DNA of 64,000 bases, from positions 7,026,215 through 7,090,214 of the forward strand of contig JAJKFL010000006.1 of assembly GCA_021186555.1 (NCBI GenBank), read 5' to 3'. Both the position numbers and the translations under genes were made by a program. Of this stretch, positions 1 to 9,792 are shown piece by piece (position 1 is the first letter of the stretch; every line of letters starts with the position of its first letter). A model generated the notes under the pieces. The model was not told where the DNA came from, ran no database searches, and saw only the letters and a program-made list of their open reading frames with translations. Source of the stretch: Reticulitermes speratus. Taxonomy: Eukaryota > Arthropoda > Insecta > Blattodea > Rhinotermitidae.

Positions 1-338
1 CTTCACCGGACACACTACATCCCGAGCTACAGGACGAGATCGACATAGATCAACTATATGATTGTATTAATGGCCAACAGACTGTAAAACTTTTGTATGT
101 TTTAAACGTCTAAGTTGAATCATGTAACAATATTTGTATATAATAATTTTTATTGTGTTATATGACATATTACCTTATATCACTGACTTAGACACATTAT
201 ATTATTTACTCGTAATGTTTAGTTTTATGACGATAGACATCTATTCATTTTAATATTATGAGCGGCATGTGTACTTCCATTATAATGCCGAATGTATGTG
301 TATCTGGATGTCATAGCTATTTGTGATTCTTTGATGTG

Positions 339-381
339 CCCCCTGAGGATGGCAACTTGATTGCCGAAACGTCTGTAGGGG
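339..381 (+). ncRNA. hammerhead ribozyme motif (minimal type I)
   Basis: Stem I CCCC (339-342) pairs with GGGG (378-381). The core is CTGAGGA (343-349). Stem II GGCAA/TTGCC (351-355, 361-365) closes a 5-nt loop. GAAAC follows at 366-370, a 4-nt loop, then GTA (375-377), so stem III is only A-C/G-U. One extra T separates the core from stem II, as in all copies here. Such motifs are known in Penelope-like elements and retrozymes; activity is inferred from structure only. Confidence 0.75.
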
Positions 382-638
382 GTTACAAATGTATCTTGTT
401 TTATTAATGATTCTTTTGCGTTGATTGGTTTAACTTAAACCTAGTCCATATTAGATATTTGTATACATATAACGACACATATTGTAACAGTGGCTTATCT
501 ATTAATTTTAACCAAGAATGTGTCAACATAATACTAGCCATAGTATCTGTATTACTGTATTTATGACCCATGTTACGTATTTTAACATTGTACATTTAAA
601 CTGCATGTTTTAACATTATGTATGCTTTTGTGTTGATA

Positions 639-680
639 TTTTCTTGGGGATGGCGATTTTTCTGTGAAACGTGTAGGAAG
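639..680 (+). ncRNA. decayed hammerhead motif, direct repeat of the one 300 bases upstream
   Basis: Stem I TTTTC/GGAAG pairs with two G·T wobbles. The core is TTGGGGA instead of CTGAGGA, followed by TGGC, GAAAC, GT and GTA. The core positions sit 301 bases after the first motif, in the same orientation, as expected for the tandem terminal repeats of Penelope-like elements or for a retrozyme unit. Core changes make activity unlikely. Confidence 0.5.
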
Positions 681-904
681 AGGGTTCATGTTTATGGATA
701 GCTTACAGCTTGTGTGTATATGAAGGATTACAACTCAGATGAGTTTACCATTGGAACCACTTTGCTTGGTCTTCTTTTTTTTTTTTTTTTTTTTGCTGAA
801 TCCCGAAGTTCCAACGTTGCTGAATGTACGAAGTGGATGTATTGGGGATGAGTAAGCAATAGTGACTTGGAATGGATATGGCAGGGGATGACGTTGGTCT
901 GTTT

Positions 905-1112
905 GCCTGAACTTTACTAGAGTAAGAGAACCACTCTTACAGAAATGAGTACCAGGAATCTTTCCTGGGGAGGTAAAGGCGGCCGGTGCGTAGAGCTGAC
1001 AACCTTACCACCTTCATGTGCTGATTGTCTAAACAATCTGGGAGCCTCGACCTCCTGGAGCCCTAAGGGCCTGCCAAGGCCTGTGATGGGGTTGCTTTAC
1101 CTTTAAGAGAAC
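905..1112 (+). mobile_element. 5'-truncated tRNA-derived SINE (family 2)
   Basis: It matches the body and 3' end of the full copy at 48617-48929: 'agaaatgagtaccaggaat', 'gcggccggtgcgtag', 'aaccttaccaccttcatgtg' and the ending 'ggggttgctttaccttta'. The tRNA-like head is missing. Confidence 0.75.
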
Positions 1113-1359
1113 CACTGCAAGCTTTTTCCACGCTAACCAAGAATCGCGGATGGAACCGGTCTGATGGGTGAACCCAGTGTTGCTGTTTCTTTTGTATACA
1201 CGTGCTGTTCCAACGTCTTATTTTAAAGTAAAATTTCAGACCTGCTGGTTAATAATTATGTATGGCTGTCGCGATGACTTTTGATTTGGACGCGGTATTG
1301 GCGTAATTCAATGCAGTGTCTGAAGTGGTTGCTGTGTGTACCGCCAGGTTTAGCATTTG

Positions 1360-1505
1360 AAATTGTACGTTCTGCCCGCAGAGTGCGTTGTGTGTTTTGT
1401 ATGGAAGAAACAGCGATTATTTACATATGCTGCATTAACTGGTCGCTTTGTATAACCGAGACGGAGTGTGTTTACTGCGCGGTACGGACTGAATCTTTAT
1501 ATATA
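1360..1505 (-). repeat. solo copy of the 113-bp unit
   Basis: In reverse complement this region shows the same order of blocks as the tandem array at 12106-13009: ccgtaccgcgcagtaaacac, ctccgtctc, gttatacaaa, cagttaatgc, aataatcgctgttt. It shows that the unit exists as a dispersed single copy as well as an array. Confidence 0.7.
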
Positions 1506-1819
1506 ATTCAGGTTAATTTAGTTCCTAAAGGGTGGTTAAAGTAAGTTTGGAATGTTGTATGCATTGCCTGTGTTGCCACCAGCGCCAAATTTATCGCCGA
1601 TTGTAAATTGATTTAAGGTAGTTTAAACTTTTAAGTCTTCTTTGTGGCAACTTGGCGCTTTCGCAACGAAAATTTAACGAAACTTCGTCTGTTCGCTTCC
1701 CCACTTCTGTTCTTCCATCGGCATGTAACAACTTGCGTGCGCTGAGGTGATTTTAATGAAATTCAATATTTTTGGAGCACGTTACATGAGAATTTGCGCG
1801 TCAAACAGAAGTTGTTGAG

Positions 1820-2031
1820 CAGGGGCGTCCAACCTTTTCATGGCAAAGGGCCACAACCGTTACTGTGGGCTGGTTCGCGGGTCGCACATGTAAAAATCAC
1901 AATAAGTGGTATACCTAATCGCTTAAATTACTGTGTTGTTTTTATGGTATATATATATATATATATAATTCACAAATGTGACCGCCTGCGAGCCGCATGC
2001 CGCCCGCGAGCCACGTGTTGCGACACCCATG
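1820..2031. mobile_element. hAT-type MITE
   Basis: Ends CAGGGGCGTCCAACC and ...GACACCCATG are imperfect inverted repeats of hAT type. They are flanked by 8-bp duplications ttgttgag (1812-1819) and ttgtacag (2032-2039), two mismatches. No coding capacity. A (TA)n run lies inside near 1950-1967. Confidence 0.55.
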
Positions 2032-3269
2032 TTGTACAGGAAACTGTGAAGCGCATTTTACGCAATAGGCTATTTCCTTACGTCCTAACGGGTTTTTTTG
2101 GTGGGGGGGGGGACGCTGCAGAGTTACGCTGTGTGTACATTTCGTAGCTTAATTTTCCTTGTTTCCATTTTTGCCACTTCCTTTTTTTTTTTTCTCGTAT
2201 CTCTGTCTTTACCGTCACAGCATTATCTGTAACCCCGTCATTCTATAAATAAAGAAACTGGAAGGTTAACAAAATCCGAAATACCCGCGCCTTTTTCCGA
2301 TTGATCTCTGCGGGGTTGAATCACTGTGCGGTTTACCGTCGTGACGTCAGTATGCTACGTCACGAAGTCCCGTATTACAGTGGACAGGCTACGTGAGCTC
2401 GAGGCTGGCGCTGGGCTTCGTTCAGGCCTTCTTCTGGAATGTGACGTGTCGAGTTGCCAGTTACGACAGGTAGCAGCGACCAACTTCGCCTGTGACATCA
2501 AACTGTCTCTTTTTTTCAGATTCATAGCATTAATATTCGAAGAAACCGTGATTTTACTGTAGGTCGTAGTCGTTCTCGTGAGTCGACAGCAGTAAGTGGG
2601 CAGACGAATGTCGCGTAAGGTGGGAATTACTGCCGCGGCGATACTGCGCCGCCCGCTCGTTCCTTTTGTGTGACCTTCGAAACGAACATCGTATTGTAAT
2701 ATCGTGAAACCGTATTGAAATACTTCGCGCGTGGGCGAGGACGTTTCCAGCTTCGTGTACAGTTGTCGAGTAGGAGCTGTCAGTATCGTGATGGTCTGGT
2801 TTGGTGGGGAGTGCTGGCCGGCACAAGGTGCAGAAGTCGCTGTCGTCAGGACTTGTGGTAGAACCGTTAACGCTCTTGTGATCAGCGCGTCTGTCCTGCG
2901 TAGATGTCGGTAAGACGAAGCGCGTGAAAACGCAAACACAGGAACAGACGTGTGTGTCTGGGTGCTGTTGGAATGGCCGCCTCAGAACAACCAGCAAAGA
3001 CATACAGACAAACATTCTGAAAAGGTAAACAAAAAGGCTCCTACCACCAGTATAAAATTAATTTACATTTATGTCCATTAGTTCAGGTTGTTTATACCCG
3101 GAGTATCTAGACTGTGGTCCGTGGAACTGACACATCAATCCCATCTCGAAATATTAATATTATTTTTTTGAGTTATATACTGTTTAATTTCTTATTGTAT
3201 TCCTTTGAACATGTGAATTACATATACTGACCTGTACGATGGTTATCTGATATTTCACGATGGTAAAGC

Positions 3270-3378
3270 GTCCGGTGAGTGATGCTGGCCACCCGGGTTG
3301 CGAATGCGTTGGAGCTATACCTCAGCTTCCCCTCTGTGCCTGCATCGGCGTGTCATGGGGTGACCTTTACCCGTGTCT
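3270..3378 (+). mobile_element. diverged 3' fragment of SINE family 1
   Basis: Resembles the tail shared by copies at 7297-7465 and 22373-22645 (aaagcg-ccgg-g, ttgaccacc, gagctatacct, cccctctg, catgg, ggtgacctttacc). Highly diverged. Confidence 0.45.
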
Positions 3379-3794
3379 GTAGACGTTCAGCACAGGGTTC
3401 CACTTGTTAAGGCTTGTTCCCACGACTGGTTTATTTGTCAAACATTCCTACAGGCAACAAGCCGTGATGTAATAAGTAAGCAAAACACTTGTCAGTCGAT
3501 GGGAAACGGAGAAGTTGCCAATATTTGTGCCAATGCACCGTTCCGCGCGATGTGGCAAATATCCGAAAGTAACAAACGTTTGTCTGGTATGCCAGTCGTG
3601 TATAAGAATGTGCGGTCCGTTAAAGAGTAACCACCTACATCGAACAGATCCCTACTTCAGAAGCTAATCTTGTGAGGTCTGAGGTGCTGACAGCGATGTT
3701 GCTGAGGTTTCAGGTCTTGTGTCATGTGACGTTGTGAGTGGTTCCCCACGTGTTGAGGGAACATGGTGTTGGCGTTTTGAAGGGCCAAGTAGTC

Positions 3795-4080
3795 AAGAAG
3801 ATTGAGGAACTATTACTTGACCTTTTGTGGTGAAGGGCCCCGCAGCTGATGCTTCGGACGCACCGCAGCCCCGAGGCTTATTGTGCGACTCTGTGATGAA
3901 GATGATTAGTTTTTTCGTGTAATGGAGCACCGGTGGAGTGAAATTGACAGGGAAAACCGAAGTACTGGGGGGGGGGGACCTGTCCCAGTGCCCACTTTGT
4001 CCACCACAAATCCCACGTGGATCGAACCGGGGTCTTCGCGGTGAGAGGCCGGCGACTAACCGCCTGAGCCACGGCATACT
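3795..4080 (-). mobile_element. tRNA-derived SINE (family 5)
   Basis: On the minus strand the head reads gccgtggctcaggcggttag with a B-box-like ggttcgatcc. It is followed by the shared body 'gtgggatttgtggtggacaa' and 'ggcactgggacaggtcc', found also at 20595-20820 and 37145-37290. A run of ten C (minus strand) occurs inside. Confidence 0.65.
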
Positions 4081-5098
4081 GCGTTACTTCGAACCCTGAC
4101 ACCCAAGCTAATACTTCTTCAGTTTCTCACATTTTATGGAACCCTGGTGCATATTCCGTGTTGACATGTGCCGGCCACCATTCCTTGCCCTCAGTCACAC
4201 GACTGGAACCCACGCCCGTTCTAAGACCCGTTTTAATGTTGCACTTCCATCTACCCTTAAGCCTTCAAAGCAGCCTGTTTTCCTAGACGCTTTCTCACCA
4301 AAACGTAGCCATCTCTGTCCTCTGCCATGCATGCGACATTCAGGCGGTCTGGGATCACCGCTTGTCGCAGTGAACGTTGACCTTGAGTTTCATGTATACT
4401 GTGAACTTGCAGTTTCCATTGGGGTCTTCAGCTGACATTTCAGCGATTGCGTCGTGTTGTACTCGTATTGGCCACATATCGATGGCTCTTAGGACACTGT
4501 GGGGGTTCTCCGAGTTGCCTACCTCAATATTATTACTGGTAATGATCGTGTCTGGTCGCCTGTTGCTGCAGGGCGGGCGCCGCTCGCCCGCTAATCGATG
4601 TCGGCACGTACCCCCGCATACTCGCCGTATTGATTCGGGTTGGCGGACTTGCTTGGTGGAATTCCATCATGCTAGCGGCATGCCAGTAATCGCTCGAGTG
4701 TGCTTGCATATTGTCACATGGATCAGTGATTGTGAACCGTGTCGCGGGCAATAGGAAGGGATCTGCAGATGTTTGGTGGCGCCTGCGTGTTTGGTGACGA
4801 CGTTCGCTTAGGTAGATTGTGACGTCACGGCGAGGAATTCGGTAGACGTGTTTAATGTAGTCTGTTTTTATTTAATGCTTCTCTGTGTGCCAGATTGCTT
4901 GTATGTCTATAGATACGTGTCATACAGCCATGATAGTATATATTTTTAGGAATTTATATTTCGACAAGAAATATACAGGTAATGTATACAGTTGTATATA
5001 TTTTTTAAAGGATGTCATGCCGTTGTGTTATTTATAACAGAAATCAAGTCGAAATCCGTCCAAACACAACTAAATTCCATTTATTATAGAGAACTACA

Positions 5099-5324
5099 TT
5101 AATTAATTATGTCATACCAACTAACGCACTACACTGTTTTAGTGTTTTCTGTTCCTACATATGTTTCGGCACTTCCTGTGCCATCATCAGGGGGTGTCGT
5201 CGAGAGTTCACAATCCTCAATGCAGACACAAAACACTAAAACAGTGCAGTGCATTTGTTGGAATGAAATAATTAATTAGTTATTTACTGAAATGCACGCT
5301 ACGTATCATATAAAGAGAACTACA
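5099..5324. mobile_element. small foldback retroelement nested in foldback element B
   Basis: The insertion is bounded by an 11-bp direct repeat agagaactaca (5088-5098 and 5314-5324), read as a target-site duplication. Inside, inverted arms share cactgttttagtgttttctg-like and aattaattat-like blocks, and a minus-strand hammerhead motif lies at 5152-5195. The duplication length suits retroposition rather than a pogo or hAT event. Confidence 0.65.
5152..5195 (-). ncRNA. hammerhead ribozyme motif
   Basis: Minus strand: CTGATGA core (complement of 5184-5190), stem II GGCAC/GTGCC, GAAAC, palindromic ATAT loop region, GTA, then GG. The stem II and core are intact; stem I has only two clear pairs (CC/GG), so this copy looks partly decayed. 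Confidence 0.6.
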
Positions 5325-5357
5325 TGTTTCGACCTATTTCAGGTCATCCTCGGGTTC
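5317..5357 (-). ncRNA. hammerhead motif, left arm of foldback element B
   Basis: Minus strand: stem I GAAC/GTTC, core CCGAGGA (one change from CTGAGGA), stem II GACCT/AGGTC, GAAAC, AT, GTA. The core change probably inactivates it. It is the inverted partner of the motif at 5436-5476. Confidence 0.55.
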
Positions 5358-5435
5358 ACAATTTGTGTTTAAACATATTGAGGAGGGAATATGTAACTTG
5401 TATTCCTTCCTCGATATGTTTTGAAGACGAATGTT

Positions 5436-5476
5436 GAACCTGAGGATGACCTGAAATAGGTCGAAACATGTCCTTT
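5436..5476 (+). ncRNA. hammerhead motif, right arm of foldback element B
   Basis: Plus strand: core CTGAGGA (5440-5446), stem II GACCT/AGGTC (5448-5452, 5458-5462), GAAAC (5463-5467), AT, GTC. The 3' half of stem I (CTTT) no longer pairs well with GAAC. Confidence 0.55.
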
Positions 5477-5599
5477 GTAATAAATGGAATTCAGTTGTGT
5501 TTGGACGGGTTTCGACTTGATTTCTGTTGTGTCATTTTGCGTGTCGTTGTGTATAGGTGTGAACTTGTTAAGGGGAAGAATATGGGCTGAGGGTGGGAG

Positions 5600-5995
5600 A
5601 GTAGGGTGGTGTGGAGGTATTTGGGCCTAAGGGAAAGTAACAGGGGACTGGAGAAAACTGCGTGATTAGCTTCATGATTTGTATTCCTCGCCAAATATTA
5701 GGGTAATCAGATCAAAGAGGATGAGATGGGCGGGGCTTATGATACGTATGGGGAAAGGGGAGTGCAAACAGGTGTTGGTGAGCAAACCCGAAGGAAGCAG
5801 ACCGCGCTTATGACATATACGTAGATGGGAGGTGGATGTTAACGATGTAGGAGGAAGTCCTGGACAGTCTGGCCCTGGATAGGGACATGTGGCGGGCTGT
5901 TGTGAACACGGTAATAGACCTTCGGGTTCCAAAAAATACGGAGAATTCCTTGACTAACTGAGGAACTGTTAGCTTATCAAGAAGGGCTCGGCTGT
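5600..5995 (-). repeat. dispersed repeat 'MEPEG' family
   Basis: Minus-strand frames give [20 protein letters not shown] and HLILFDLITLIFGEEYKS, a pseudo-protein that recurs at 58505-58915, 31675-31858 and 23975-24160. Shared nucleotide blocks include 'gaaccttcgggttcc' and 'ctgttagctt'. It is a dispersed repeat and not a gene; the type of element is unknown to me. Confidence 0.65.
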
Positions 5996-6104
5996 CTGTA
6001 GTTACATACAAGTAGTGGATTCGTGTGTATTGTGTGTGTTGAGGCTTCTCCAGGTGTGTAGCATGTCGCGATGGCACGTTGAAACACCGACGTAAATATC
6101 AGTA

Positions 6105-6289
6105 CAGTTGAACTCGGTTATAACGTTATGAACGGGACTGAATATTTTGTGTCGTTATAAACGAGTGTCGTTATAACCGAGGAGTGTAATGTTATGGTTA
6201 ACAGTGAGGAATTAATTGGTGCCACAGAATATCTGACGTTATAGACGAGGTGTAGCATAAACCGATGTCGTTTTAACCGGGTTCTACTG
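6105..6289 (+). mobile_element. pogo-like MITE, copy 1 (185 bp)
   Basis: Inverted ends CAGTTGAACTCGGTTATAAC and its counterpart ending ...CCGGGTTCTACTG, flanked by TA at 6103-6104 and 6290-6291. The same element occurs at 19808-19992 and 55328-55513 in the opposite orientation with nearly identical length. No coding capacity. Confidence 0.8.
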
Positions 6290-6590
6290 TATTAAAAAGG
6301 GCCTGTAGAAAGAAATGCGGAGTAACTGGTCGGTTTTCGGAATGATTGTGGCCATTGGCTGTTAGCCATCTGCGGGTAGTAATACAGTGAAGAGAACCTC
6401 CTAGAGCCGTCGATGCAGAGCTTGAATTAAGGAGTGACACGTAATTGGAACTTGGGCTGAAGGAAGTGGTTTGTCGTAGGCAACTGCTTCTTGTTCCGAG
6501 TACCAAGAATAAAAATTAAATTGAAATACCTGTCGTCTTCGATAAGGAAGGACTGTTTTAACGCGAAAATGGAAAGAAGGGTCTTGTTTT

Positions 6591-6900
6591 AAGCGGTGGT
6601 TATCAACCTTAGGTCGCGACCCAAATCAGGGTCGCGGGGTTTTGACGTAGGTTCGCGAGAGATATTTATGAAAAAAAAAAAATCGAAATTTGTATCTAAA
6701 TTCAAACAGAATGATCGAGAAAATGTAATTATTGAATCTGTGTTTATTAATTTTAAACATACTGTAGCAATTACATTTTGAATAAGTATAACCAGCGAAT
6801 GTATGAGTTAAAGATTTGTGTCTTGCGTGTTTTGTGCATTTAATATTGTACCAAAAAATATTGGATTTGACAAGTAACATTAAAAATTTAATATTTGTTT
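6591..6900 (+). mobile_element. possible hAT-like fragment
   Basis: Begins with ggtggttatcaaccttaggtcgcgaccc, resembling the ends of known hAT MITEs (CAGTGGTTCTCAACC type); the rest is AT-rich. No matching right end or target duplication was found, so this is tentative. Confidence 0.3.
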
Positions 6901-7046
6901 AATAAGTGGCAATGTTATGTAGTGTTCAACAAAAGACATCAGTATCAGTTCATTTACAGTAAGCATCACTGACTGTTGCCGTTACCACAGTACGGTCGCG
7001 GGTCACATACCGTTAGCTACTTTAGGGTCACACACATAAAAGGAAC

Positions 7047-7465
7047 CGTAATGGGTACCGGGTCATTCCCGGGGATAAAGCGGCCGGGGCGTGATGTTGA
7101 CCACCCACCCCCATCTAGCGTAAGTCTTCATGTAAAGTGCCCGATGTTGTCGGATTTTAGACAAATCTGGAGTTTCTCTACAGATTTTCGTATCTAAGTG
7201 TCGCGAAAATACGTCCGGTCGGAGCTGCACTGATACATTCGGACGGACAGACAGACGTGGAGACGGACAGAAGTACGGACACCCCTCCTCCTCTACAATG
7301 GGTACTGGGTCTCTTTCCCGGGGTGAAGCGGTCGGGGCGTGGAGTTGACCACCTACCCCCATCTAATGCGAGTGTTAAAGAAAGAGTAGAGCTGTACCTC
7401 TACTCCCCCTCTGGGCCTTCATGGCCTGTTCTAGGGTGAACTTGGCCTTTACCTTTACCGCTGGT
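7047..7465 (+). mobile_element. two 3' fragments of SINE family 1
   Basis: Segments at 7050-7125 and 7297-7465 both match the family-1 body ('cccggggataaagcggccgg', 'gttgaccaccca', 'tacctctactccccctctgg'). Between them lies a piece related to the MITE with AGGCGCG ends ('gtaaagtgcccgatgttgtc'). The tRNA-like heads are missing. Confidence 0.65.
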
Positions 7466-8020
7466 TTTAAGGGATACGTAGCTTGCTTCAATGTCTGTGT
7501 ATGTGTTTAGTTTTCGTGTTTGATTTGATATAATGGCGTACATTGTTACCGGAAATGAAGAAGAGTTGGTCTTGGCTGCCCCGAATTGTGTGCGGAGTAA
7601 TTTGATAGACTTCTTGATGATAAAAGAATGAAAGATGGCAAGTGAGAGGACAAGCAAGCTCAAAATGTGTACAGTTCGGATTTTGTGTAGTTTGTACTGC
7701 AGACTTTAGCGCCGACGGGAGGACGATTGGGGAACGATGAATTTAGAAGGATTGGAAGGAGCTGTAGAAGGTCGAGGTAGTATCTTCTCGGCACTTAAGT
7801 TCGGGGACTGATACAAGGTGCCTAAAATGTAAAGTCCGGGTAACTGTTGTAACGGAGACTCGAATCTGGTTACCTTCCGAATCAAAAGTCTGTAGACTCG
7901 GGCCGGCGTTATAGTTACACCAACATGTCCATTTTCTGGGTGCTGAGTTTACTGTAGATACATGTGTGGTATATGAATTGATGACTTGCTGTTCGTGTCG
8001 TATGTATGTATATCGCAGAA

Positions 8021-8049
8021 ATGCCTCCGTTTAGCGAAAGCAGGTTTAG
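8021..8049 (+). CDS. weak candidate for an upstream first coding exon of tai
   Basis: ATG 8021 in a fair context (A at -3) reads MPPFSESRF plus two bases and ends at an excellent donor (ggtaagt from 8050). The phase-2 end matches the phase required by the open frame at the 15511 acceptor, which would give ...[17 protein letters not shown]. Agreement of phase has a one-in-three chance of being accidental and the segment is very short, so this is only a pointer for RNA evidence. Confidence 0.15.
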
Positions 8050-8963
8050 GTAAGTTTTAATGCCACTGAACGCAAAATTCTCCTGATTTCAGCAGAAACT
8101 GACACCCGATGCATTCTGTCCGGGCTCACAGTACATCCACTTGTATTTGACCCATGTTCATAAGTACAAGTAGTCCAGTTACAGCATCCGGAACTGGTCC
8201 GACGACATTTACATTTCATTTGCTTGTAGCAACTGTCAGAATGTGGCGACTGACAGTTTGTTGGTATCTGACCCATTTTTTTTTTGTCGAACTCATTTAG
8301 CTGTGTTTGTGCATAGATTAAAGCGCTATGTACAGACTAGTTTATTGCGCTGAACTAATCGAATTGCAGTGATAATTGAATGTTGACTTGGTTTGACCAA
8401 AACGAAAACAGATGGTGATGATGAAAGTCAGTGCTAGTGTAAAATTCATTCTTGTTTATGACTCAACGTGTTTTGTCTTATCTTATCTTGGTAGATGTAA
8501 TTGCTTTAGGGTAGGTCAGTCATGTGTGCGAAGTACTGTCACCCGTTTGCAGCCGAAAATTAACCTCAATTATATTTAAACGCGCGGAAATATTTTTGTG
8601 TGTGTGTCATGGACAGACTTACACTGTGTGGGGAAAAAGTAGATTGATTAAGTATTAATCCCGGTGTTGTATGTAGTAACCACTGACCTTAACAAAGTTA
8701 AGTGTGTAAGAACCTTGTTTGAGAATTCCTGGAAGAATTGCGAAATGTTTTTTTTTTTAAACTTCACGATCTTGATGCGTGGGATTCGAAGTGGAGGTTT
8801 GATAATTTGTCATTGTAAAGAAGGAATTGATACATGTAGACAGGGAAGTTATCCAGCCAAGTAATTTATTGAATTTTAAAGAATGTCATCCCGTTGTGTT
8901 GGTAATAGTACAAAAAATAAATCAATATCTGTCCAAACACAACTAAATTCTATTTATTATATA

Positions 8964-9004
8964 AAACTACATGTTTCGACCTATATTAGGTCATCCTCAG
9001 GTTC
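8964..9004 (-). ncRNA. hammerhead ribozyme motif, left arm
   Basis: Minus strand: stem I GAAC/GTTT, core CTGAGGA (complement of 8994-9000), stem II GACCT/AGGTC perfect with 5-nt loop, GAAAC, AT, GTA. Stem III is the self-complementary ACATGT, which cannot close a stable hairpin but could pair between two molecules, as in dimeric hammerheads. Core intact. Confidence 0.7.
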
Positions 9005-9070
9005 ATAATTGGTCTACGTATCCACATAATGTGTATTTCTTCCTCAGTATATTTTTTGAAGACCAATTGT

Positions 9071-9111
9071 GAACCTGAGGATGACCTGATATAGGGTGAA
9101 ACATGTAGTTC
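9071..9111 (+). ncRNA. hammerhead ribozyme motif, right arm
   Basis: Plus strand: stem I GAAC (9071-9074)/GTTC (9108-9111), core CTGAGGA (9075-9081), stem II GACCT/AGGGT with one mismatch, GAAAC (9098-9102), AT, GTA. Inverted partner of 8964-9004. Confidence 0.65.
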
Positions 9112-9443
9112 TATATAGTAAATACAATTCAGTTGTGTTTGGAGACATACTGATTGGATTTTTTGTGGTTTGTTCAAATTTTACCTTGCTGTGATATGTA
9201 CTTTTATTTCTGGTGGGTGTGTGGTATAGGAGGATGTGCATCCACCTACCGCAAATCGGTTATGCAATTTGGTGTATACCAAGACACGCTTCAAGGCCGT
9301 GGGAGACGCAGTATGTTCTGATGATAATGAGTTGCGGGTCGATGACGATTGTGACGCTGTAATGGAATATTTTAGGTTCATTTCGCAGTATAATGATGAT
9401 GACTCCTTTCCTTTTTTAATTGGCCACTGCGAATTTGCATAGC

Positions 9444-9640
9444 CACACGTGGCCGCACGGTTTAAGGCGCGTATTGTCTTCGGTCCCGTGCTTGGATAGT
9501 GGGTTCGAACCCCATTTCTGTATGTTTGCTTTTTTGTGTGTGTTTTATTGTGTGTAGGTGGAGGAACTGCAACGGGCCGATCCCCCGTCTAAGGACATAC
9601 AAACGCTGTGGGCCGCATTGGTCATTCGTGCAGTACAAGA
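9444..9640 (+). mobile_element. tRNA-derived SINE (family 4)
   Basis: Head gtggccgcacggtttaaggc followed by B-box-like gggttcgaacccc; body similar in layout to the copy at 27846-28090. A hAT-like sequence follows directly from about 9641. Confidence 0.6.
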
Positions 9641-9792
9641 GAGGTGCGCGGTCGTCCGGGCGACTGAATTGTGTACAGTTGTCCGTAACACTGGGGGTTC
9701 CGTGTGTGGAAGGCGCTTCATGCCACCATTTTGTCACATAGAATGTTGAGACGGCTCATGGATTTTTTTGGAAACTTCGTGCGTCCTTGCCA
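9641..9792. mobile_element. hAT-like MITE, small family
   Basis: Shares gaggtgcgc, gtccgggcgactgaattgtg and the ending ttggaaacttcgtgcgtcct with the well-bounded copy at 21559-21720. Diverged; target duplication not resolved. Confidence 0.45.

Larger units (their letters stand above)
1..720 (+). mobile_element. tail of a hammerhead-bearing retroelement (Penelope-like or retrozyme-like)
   Basis: AT-rich sequence with two directly repeated hammerhead motifs 301 bases apart. A frame open from base 3 to a stop near 113 (SPDTLHPELQDEIDIDQL...) could be the last residues of an element ORF, but I do not recognise it. The left end is cut by the window edge. Family assignment rests on the ribozyme motifs alone. 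Confidence 0.4.
5003..5530. mobile_element. foldback element B with inverted hammerhead motifs, itself interrupted by a second foldback element
   Basis: The outer arms begin near 5003 (aaggatgtcatgccgttgtg) and end near 5530. They are inverted copies sharing ccaaacacaactaaattcca and the block with GTTTCGACCT. The left arm is split by an insertion (5099-5324). A second copy of the outer element lies at 8876-9165 without the insertion, which confirms the boundaries. No ORF. Confidence 0.7.
8876..9165. mobile_element. foldback element B, uninterrupted copy with two inverted hammerhead motifs
   Basis: Same arms as at 5003-5530 (aatgtcatcccgttgtgttg, ccaaacacaactaaattc, inverted as ttcagttgtgttt) without the nested insertion. 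The loop region lies between 9004 and about 9070. Each arm carries a hammerhead motif in opposite orientation. No ORF. Confidence 0.7.

Noticed and set aside
2300-3015. CpG-rich stretch as tai promoter or first exon, including MAASEQPAKTYRQTF at 2972
   Set aside because: No initiator or TATA context I can defend, the small frame closes before the nearest donor, and CpG is frequent throughout the left part of the window.
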